Source of the DNA: Cerrena zonata
Taxonomy: Eukaryota; Basidiomycota; Agaricomycetes; Polyporales; Cerrenaceae
DNA length: 64,000 nt
Reading direction: 5' to 3'
NCBI GenBank assembly: GCA_038087015.1
Contig: JASBNA010000023.1
Span: 434,001 to 498,000, forward strand
The notes beneath the pieces were generated by a model, which was not told the DNA's origin, searched no databases, and saw only the letters and a list, made by a program, of their open reading frames with translations. Shown here piece by piece: positions 57,530 to 64,000 of this stretch. Every line of letters starts with the position of its first letter. The first letter of the stretch is position 1. The translations under genes were made by a program, and so were the position numbers.

Positions 57530-58705
57530 ATGAACGAAGCAGATTTCCCCAAGACGCCACCGCATCCGAATGCTGTACAGAAGAACCCAGAGCTTCTTAA
57601 GAGTGTGGACGAGAGGGTTTCTTTTGATCAATCGGCGTCTCAGTGGATTTTTGAAGAGAACGACACGGAGTATATATACAATTTTATTCTACAACGCTGG
57701 ATGCCCAAAGTGATACGAGACGAAGAAGAAGTGGGAGATAAGAAGCGCCAGAAGGACGCCGACACCGAAGAAGATGAAAATAAGAGAAATATCAAACGAT
57801 TGAAGAAGGAACAATTACAAGCGGTAAAAGATGAAATCAATCGACTTAAGAGTAACATCAAGAAGACCACCGATGATAAAGACGAGGACAGATCAAGTCA
57901 CAACACCGGGGCATACGTGTCTAACTTACCTGACAACATTAGCAAACAAGATTTGATTGATAGTTTCAGTAAGTATGGGATGATATCAGAAGATTATAAA
58001 ACGGGAGAACCTCGAGTTAAACTCTACTACGACAAAGAAAATCATTTCAAGAATGAAGCTTTGGTCATCTACCACAGTCCCGATAGTGTATCTTTGGCTA
58101 TTGAGATGCTCAACGATTCATATATTCTTCCTCCTACAGATAAGTCCCAAAAGAAGATTCGGGTTGAAAGAGCCGACTTTTCAAATTCATCTTCAAAAGA
58201 CGACAAAAAAGAACGCAGGGTCTTAACCCAGGAGGAGAAAGATCTACTCAACCAAAGAAAAGAAGCCATGAGAAAGAAATTAACTGAATGGGATGACGAA
58301 ACATCCGACAATAAAGTTTCTCAGATCAAACAGAAGGTATGGAGCAAAATGGTGGTTGCAACAAACATGTTCCGAAAGGAAGAGTTTTCCAAAGACTCTT
58401 ATTTGGAAATAGATCTTAAAGATGATATCACCGATGAATGCAATAAACTTGAAATTGGTAATGATATCACCAGTATCAAGATCTACGATCAAAGTGCGGT
58501 CATAGTGATTAAGTTCAACAAAGCCGAACTGGCCAGCAAATGTATAGAGGCCTTTGACGGCAGATACTACGATGGCTTGAAATTAAGTGTTGCCAGATAC
58601 AATGGTGAAAAATTCTCTCATTCAGTTAATCCCAGTGACGAAGCTAATAGACTAGACCAATTCGGTGACTGGTTGGAAAATGGAGACAACAAGATCGCAA
58701 CCTAA
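57530..58705 (+). CDS. CUS2: Cus2, U2 snRNP factor (Tat-SF1 homologue)
   Basis: A 391-aa protein starting at ATG 57530. An N-terminal part with ASQWIFEENDTEYIYNFILQRWMPKV is typical of the Tat-SF1/Cus2 group. A Lys/Glu helix (KRNIKRLKKEQLQAVKDEIN) follows, then RRM1 (about 125-205; TGAYVSNLPDNISKQDLIDSF) and a second RRM of the UHM type (about 280-370) with IEAFDGRYYDGLKLSVARY, where the R-x-F motif appears as RYY. Cus2 helps refold U2 snRNA and binds the Prp11/Hsh155 part of SF3 in the spliceosome. The stop is followed by a 315-bp spacer. Confidence 0.88.
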   Translation: MNEADFPKTPPHPNAVQKNPELLKSVDERVSFDQSASQWIFEENDTEYIYNFILQRWMPKVIRDEEEVGDKKRQKDADTEEDENKRNIKRLKKEQLQAVKDEINRLKSNIKKTTDDKDEDRSSHNTGAYVSNLPDNISKQDLIDSFSKYGMISEDYKTGEPRVKLYYDKENHFKNEALVIYHSPDSVSLAIEMLNDSYILPPTDKSQKKIRVERADFSNSSSKDDKKERRVLTQEEKDLLNQRKEAMRKKLTEWDDETSDNKVSQIKQKVWSKMVVATNMFRKEEFSKDSYLEIDLKDDITDECNKLEIGNDITSIKIYDQSAVIVIKFNKAELASKCIEAFDGRYYDGLKLSVARYNGEKFSHSVNPSDEANRLDQFGDWLENGDNKIAT

Positions 58706-59021
58706 CCAAACACCCAACCAAATACCTTAATGCAATTCACGATTCACGACACTTTCATCTCGTAGAACCTGATTGTAGTTGACGTTGGTGATCTATGCTT
58801 ATCTCTTATCGATCTTCCCCACGGTATGGCCCAGTAGTGCACCCACCGACACGTTTGATTAGAGGCAATCACAAATCAAACATCAACAGACCCTGTTACT
58901 CCTTCTTTATAAACTTACGTGAAGTATTCGATAGTTTCAGAAAGAAAAGCATAACTAGAAGACCACGAATCAACCATTGAGATTAATGTTTGTGTACAAC
59001 TGCTGATAAAAATAACTTGAG
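58706..59021. other. Spacer CUS2/RNase III-fold gene
   Basis: No gene. A 61-codon frame (58795-58980) is unlike known proteins and lies in the presumed promoter of the next gene. Confidence 0.4.
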
Positions 59022-60542
59022 ATGCTATTTAGTCATATTACTCCGAGTTCAAATATTTTGAAATCAGCGAGATATACACCAGTCAACCTCGTAATACGGT
59101 TAGGAGGTTATCGGATTGGCGGGTTGAAGCTTGCTCAGCAATTCTCGACCTCGTCAAGATTGGTCCAGGTGAATACTAGTACGGTTATCGAATTACCCAT
59201 ACCCAACGACTTTTATCATTTACTTGATTGTTCTTCCAAAAGACGGAACTTATGCAACCTTGGAACGCATTCTTTGAAGTTTTATATCTATCAAAAACTT
59301 AGTACTTTGCTTCCAACGAAAAGTGGTAGCATCTTAAAGGTAATCGTGGAGGATGCATTGAACTATGTCAAAAAGGAATTTGCTCATGATTTACAAACTA
59401 GCGATAGCATTGATGAGTATACTGAGTTGATTTACTTTGGTTCAAACATTTCACTGAACTTGCATCTGTTTGGACAACAAAAATTGAAGTTTAAAGCAAG
59501 TCCTGAGCTAACATTAGAATTTGAAATAAATAAAATCTCTCTGAATCCCCGAGGTGGTCATCTCCATAATTTCAAATGGCTCTTAACTGCAATAGGATTC
59601 CTGATAGTTCGGGATGATGAGAAGCTTCGAATAGATGCGTTGATTGATAAAATAGTCGACTATTACTTGAAGAGAAATAAGGAAGCTATTGATAAAATCC
59701 CCGATACCCTCGAAATTCAACATATAATGCACCTAATGAATGATTATTACGATACTGCACCAGTAAATAAAGAGCTTTTATATGGCAACCTGGCTAAACT
59801 TCACCTTGAAACTATAAATAAAACAATCGATCTCCCTCCTCTTCCCCAGATCAAGGATAAGAACTTGCTTACCAAAGCATTACTCCACAAGGATATGTCT
59901 CTTGCATTACTTCACCGGAACCATCCTATGAGCAAATCGTTGACTGAAACCAAAAAAATGATATCCAATAAGTCATTCTATAAGGCTATACAACATTCAC
60001 TATCATTCTTAGACGGGTTCGGCGATCTTTTCATTGGGAAGGAAATAAATGATTGGTTTTATAAAGTGAGAACTGGCTCCGCAGAAATTGATCCTTATTT
60101 TAAACAAAACCTTTCTCATTTCGGGCTTTTATATAGAGTTATGGTATCAAATAGTTTATTTTCAAGATTGGCAGTAGCTTATAAGCTACATCTTGGTCTT
60201 GATGATGATCTAGTAAGAAACCAATTTGATGAACGTCTAACCCTCTTTTCCGCTTTGGCGTTCAATCACTCTCCGAATAATAGTAACGTTTACGGCTTTT
60301 ATGATAGTGGGGTGAAGTTTGAACAAGAGATACTTGGTGATTATTTTGAACAGTACGTTGGGGCGCTAAGTATTGAAAACCCTCAATTGGCTTCTGAATG
60401 GATTAACGAAGTCTTTCTGGCCATCTTACGCCTGGTACCAAATCGCTTCAACGATTCCAATTACACTTATCACGATTGGTGTGTTGATATCATTGACAGG
60501 TATATATGTTATCAAGCTCGTCCCACTGAACAAGAATTATAA
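59022..60542 (+). CDS. Mitochondrial RNase III-fold protein
   Basis: A 506-aa protein starting at ATG 59022. Residues 1-50 are basic and Ser-rich with FSTSSRL, a likely mitochondrial presequence. Residues ~275-470 look like an RNase III fold: PPLPQIKDKNLLTKALLHKD (helix 1), LSFLDGFGDLFIGKEINDWF at the place of LEFLGDAVL, and KFEQEILGDYFEQYVGALS at the place of the second D..E motif. The Glu of the first motif is Ser here while the second Asp/Glu pair remains, so activity is doubtful. No double-strand RNA-binding domain follows. Related folds are mitoribosomal mL44 and mL57, so a structural ribosome role is one option. It converges on the NET1-like gene with 108 bp between them. Confidence 0.6.
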   Translation: MLFSHITPSSNILKSARYTPVNLVIRLGGYRIGGLKLAQQFSTSSRLVQVNTSTVIELPIPNDFYHLLDCSSKRRNLCNLGTHSLKFYIYQKLSTLLPTKSGSILKVIVEDALNYVKKEFAHDLQTSDSIDEYTELIYFGSNISLNLHLFGQQKLKFKASPELTLEFEINKISLNPRGGHLHNFKWLLTAIGFLIVRDDEKLRIDALIDKIVDYYLKRNKEAIDKIPDTLEIQHIMHLMNDYYDTAPVNKELLYGNLAKLHLETINKTIDLPPLPQIKDKNLLTKALLHKDMSLALLHRNHPMSKSLTETKKMISNKSFYKAIQHSLSFLDGFGDLFIGKEINDWFYKVRTGSAEIDPYFKQNLSHFGLLYRVMVSNSLFSRLAVAYKLHLGLDDDLVRNQFDERLTLFSALAFNHSPNNSNVYGFYDSGVKFEQEILGDYFEQYVGALSIENPQLASEWINEVFLAILRLVPNRFNDSNYTYHDWCVDIIDRYICYQARPTEQEL

Positions 60543-60650
60543 ATGCTTAATGTCTTACAAATAAAAAACTTATCTAATATGCTAATAGGTACACTTACTT
60601 AAAGTATATATTGTACTCCTTTTAATATTATATCGATCAATAGATTATAA

Positions 60651-63600
60651 TCAATGCTTAACATCTTTCATTAAGGCAGAAAATCCTCCTCCGCTCTTTT
60701 TCTTTGTAGGATTTCTCTTTTTAGCCAATTTCTTTAAACTAACGAATTTGGATTCTTGTTCAGAGTCATCAGACGAATCGGAGCTAGAATCAGAATCTGA
60801 GTCAGAATTAGACCCAGAATTAGAGTCAGAATCAGACCCCGACCCAGAATCAGAATCAGAACTAGAATCAGAGCTTGAATTATCACTTTTGGAATCGGAT
60901 TTCTTAATTAAATCGCCAAACAGTTTTCTAGGAGTTTCCTTTTTAGCTGATCCAAAACGTGCATCCTTTACTTCAGGAACTCCTCTTTTGGCAAGGTCTG
61001 TCAAAGAATTCAAAACTGGCTTCCTTATCTGATTAGGCCTTTGGAACTGGTTGTGCTGAAAATTCTGGCTTCTTGGGTAAGTGTTGGATACCGCTCTCTA
61101 GAGAGTTCTTCCTCTGTTGTTCTTTTTCACTTCTGTAAACGATGGATTTAGGGGCTTGTGGAGGCACAGACGTAGGAACTGACTGAGCTTTGAAGAGGCC
61201 TTTGCAGATGGAGAGGCCTTTGCAGACGGAGAGGCCTTTGCAGATGGAGTGGCTTTTGCAGATGGAGTGGCAGAGTCTTCTATAGTTGGAGCCAAACGTT
61301 GTTTTTTCTGAACAGGTTCAACGTCTGAGTCGCTAGATGAGTCTGAATCCGAATCCGAACCAGAGCTGGAGTTTGACTCAGAACCAGAATCAGAGCTTGA
61401 CCCAGAACTGGACCCAGAACCAGAGCTAGAATCTGAATCGGAACCTGATTCTGAATCTGACCCAGAACCAGAACCAGAGCTAGAGCCAGAATCCGAACTG
61501 GAACCAGAGTCACTGCTAGACTCAGAGCCACTGCTTATGACCTCTATAAGTTGGGGTTCAGGGATTGCCTGAGATTTCTTTGTATTTGAAGGCTGAGAAG
61601 AGACAGTAGTCGGTTTATCAGGCGAATTTTGAGGTTGAGTGACAGAAGCAGAGTTCTTACTTATCTCGCTATTAGACGAAGCTGCCTTGATATTAGGAGC
61701 CTTAGGGCTCTGTACAACTCCGACGGTTTCTTGGTTATTCTCAGTGCGGTCGAGAGTGCCTGTTTCCTTATTAATTGACCCCGACTGCTTTGATTTTGGA
61801 CTTGAAGCGTCTTTCTCTTCGTTTGAGACAGGCTTAGGCTTAGATTCGGATTCAGATTCAGAATCTGAGTCTGAACCGGAGTCAGACTCTGAGTCAGAAT
61901 CAGAATCAGACGAGCTAGAGCCAGAGCCAGAGCCAGAACTAGAATCAGAATCAGAATCAGAATCAGAACCAGAAGAGCTTCCAGATGTAATATCAACAAA
62001 TGTTTTGCCATTAACTTCCTTTTTTTGAAATTTAACTTGAGACAAATCCACCAATGGAGTCTTTCCTGAAGCATCGCTCGGAGTCAGAGATTGTGATGCA
62101 TTCAAAACTTTCTTGCTGTCATTATTTTCAATATCCATTCCCTTTTCAACGCTGTTGCCAACTATCTCTTGTTGATTAGTAGCAGATGAACTGTTCTCAT
62201 GAGATTTCTTTTCAGGTGTCGACAGGCTAATTAGTTCATGGTCGGCTCTGTCGCTAGACCCATTGGATGGCTTTTTGGATGGCTTTTTATCATTGGAGTC
62301 GCCACTACCGGGGACTGCAATAAATCTTCTGGCTATTGGTTTGTTCAAAGTTTCTTCGGTGATCAAATTTGTGGCAGGTTTGGGTTTATCGGATGCTTGA
62401 GAAACAATTGAATTCAGACCATTTAAGTTCTGTGAAGTCTTTGATATAGCTTCATTCACATTAACCGAGTAACTGATATTCCCCTCATCAGCACCAGACT
62501 TGAGTTCCTGGGATTTTTCAAGGTTACTGATTTTTGAATTAGTTTGAGAAGTCAATGAAGGAGAAGGGTTTTCAGTTTGTACATTGGTAGAGTCATTTTT
62601 CCTTGGTGAAGCTTGAGGGAGTTTATCTGCTACCTGAGGTATATTATTTGAGGGTATTCCATTTTCTTTCGGCTCAGTAACTTCCTTAGGGTCTCTTTGT
62701 GGTCTACCGATCCTAATGCTGTTGATGAATATACGAGGTCTTTTTGGGCTCGATTGATTATTTGAATCTGTGTTTGCTTCAGGGTATTGATTTTGGGCAG
62801 GGCTATCAATGTGTGATTTGGGACCTGCTTTAGGAGAGCTATCGATGTGTGATTTGGTCAGATCTGCTTTAGGAGAGCTTTGAGGAGCTGCTGTCAAAGA
62901 ATTCATCATCAAGGGAGGCTGGAATTGAGTGTTTGAAGTATTTGGATCGGTATTATTTTCGTTGCCTGATTTACGTTGGGAATAGTCATCTTCTGTATCT
63001 GTATGATGACTTTTATCGATCGAATCAACAAAGAGAGAAGGAGACTTTGGAGGTCTAGATGATTGTTCGAGGTCAGTAGAGTGATTTTGTTGGATCTGTG
63101 TAGGACTTTTCTTTACTGAGTTTTGCAGATTATCATCTTCGACTGGAAGAGGATTGTTACGACCATGGGGTGATTTAGCTAAATTTGACGCTTCATTTTC
63201 GTATTTCCCAACTTTACTAAAATCTGTAGAGTCTGGTTCCTCGTCATGCAAGTTCAATTTTGTACTGTCCAATTTTTGTTCGAATTTTTTCATCTTGATA
63301 TGAAGCGAAGCCAATTTAGATTTATTTGAAATTTCATCAAAGGGAGGAGGCAATTGAGATGGTTGTAAAGGTTTGGATGGAAGCAGCAGATTATTTACGG
63401 CGGCAATTTCATTGTCGAAATCATCCTCGACGTAGTCTGATTCCGAACTTTCTTCAATTACTCTATTAGCAGGCGACTGATTTTGAGAGCCAGATGGTTT
63501 AGGACGAGATGAATAATCAGATTTTTTCGAATTTGATCTTCTGTCACTAGAAGTAGGTTGTTGATTTACCATATCGATTTCCAAAGATTTCATTATAGCA

Positions 63601-64000
63601 TTTGCTTTGAACGAGTCATTAGATGCATCATTTGATGTTGGATTGGACGAGTAACGCTGTCTTAATTTTGTAGGTACTCTTAGACCATTTCTGAATATTC
63701 TCACGATGTCACTTCTACTGATGGAGTCCTGGTCATCCGCTTGGTTATTTTGAATATTTTGAATATTATCAATGGTAGAAGCTTCCTCGTTGGGTAGCTC
63801 AGGTACAGGGGTTGAGTACGAACTTGAAGACGAGCTTGAAGAAGCATTCGAGGGAGCACTCAAGTTAGGTTTTGATTCTTTATCTAGTAGATCTTTCTTT
63901 TCCAATTGAGCATGGGGAGGTATATTAAGCATTCCTGAAGTTACTCTTGTAGAGTTTTGATTTGAAGGAGAAACCGGATTAGGCTTCTTAACGGGGATCG
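60651..64000 (-). CDS. NET1: NET1-like nucleolar protein, N-terminus off the right edge, two frame breaks
   Basis: The frame is open to the right edge ([20 protein letters not shown] precedes the first Met at 63930-63932), so the start is outside. The protein is Ser/Pro/Asn-rich and disordered, with two long Ser-Asp runs and PSAKA repeats. The C-terminal part ([13 protein letters not shown], another Ser-Asp run, [23 protein letters not shown]) matches my memory of Net1/Tof2 ends. Net1 anchors Cdc14 and Sir2 in the nucleolus (RENT complex) and stimulates Pol I. The main frame stops at 61098-61100. A missing base near 61185 and an extra base near 61035 would join it, through a protein-like stretch ([17 protein letters not shown]), to the frame that opens at 61013. 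Confidence 0.6.
61320..61545 (-). repeat. Ser-Asp coding repeat in the NET1-like gene
   Basis: GA(T/G)TC(T/C/A)-type hexamer repeats encoding SDSGSGS runs. A second block lies at about 61850-61985 and a third at about 60765-60890. They resemble casein-kinase-II-type acidic tracts of nucleolar proteins. Confidence 0.8.

Noticed and set aside
61098..61100. Programmed readthrough of the TAG in the NET1-like gene
   Set aside because: Although the two frames are in phase across the TAG, the residues read past it are less protein-like than the alternative frame between the two indels.
61098..63932. Separate 944-aa gene starting at 63932, and a separate 120-aa gene at 60651
   Set aside because: The frame is open to the right edge above that Met, and the two parts fit one NET1-like protein once two one-base breaks are allowed.

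Overview
The window is nuclear DNA of a budding yeast (Saccharomycotina). It is AT-rich, has compact genes and short 5'-proximal introns with GTATGT/TACTAAC signals, an intron-containing tRNA-Pro, and orthologues of Saccharomyces genes throughout. Remains of an L1/Zorro-type LINE and the overall gene style suggest a Candida-like (CTG-clade) yeast. I could not prove the genetic code from this window: SHM2 has no in-frame CTG, and the CTG codons I found lie at weakly constrained positions.

Layout. 1-9.7 kb is gene-dense: an L-type lectin cut by the left edge, CBP6, SHB17, SAF1, an ORM-family gene with a +1 frameshift, SHM2, GRX8 and a glucokinase. 9.7-15.4 kb has no intact gene but carries decayed coding fragments on the + strand. 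15.4-42.7 kb is a second dense block: an amino-acid permease, VMA9 (intron), STP22/VPS23, CBF5, a probable cohesin loader SCC4, a Uds1-like coiled-coil protein, APN2, SPT15 (TBP), CGR1, a PEX30/31/32-family peroxin, MGR2, MIC19 (intron), UBP6, an ankyrin-BTB protein, a SEG1-like eisosome protein (intron) and a probable dynactin subunit. 42.7-47.4 kb is an accessory region with a decayed tandem exon/intron-like array, gene relics on both strands, minisatellites and tRNA-Pro(UGG). A fast-evolving 1117-aa protein with pentapeptide repeats follows, then tRNA-Ile(AAU). 51.5-55.1 kb is a second accessory region with opposed LINE fragments, a dispersed repeat pair, a duplicated module and a 100-aa orphan ORF. 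55.1-64 kb is dense again: SDH8, a PYD3-like amidohydrolase, CUS2, a mitochondrial RNase III-fold protein and a NET1-like nucleolar protein cut by the right edge.

Functional themes. Mitochondrial biogenesis (CBP6, MGR2, MIC19, SDH8, the RNase III-fold protein), ribosome biogenesis and the nucleolus (CBF5, CGR1, NET1), chromosome biology (SCC4, SPT15, APN2), and carbon and nitrogen metabolism (SHB17, SHM2, glucokinase, PYD3, permease). The genes are independently transcribed, often in divergent or convergent pairs.

Sequence quality. The ORM gene and the NET1-like gene need single-base corrections, each next to a short homopolymer run, to restore conserved or protein-like reading frames. Assembly indels are the simplest explanation. 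The relics in the gene-poor regions show much heavier decay and look genuine. The most unusual item is the 42.8-44.1 kb minus-strand array of repeated exon-like blocks separated by very short intron-like spacers.
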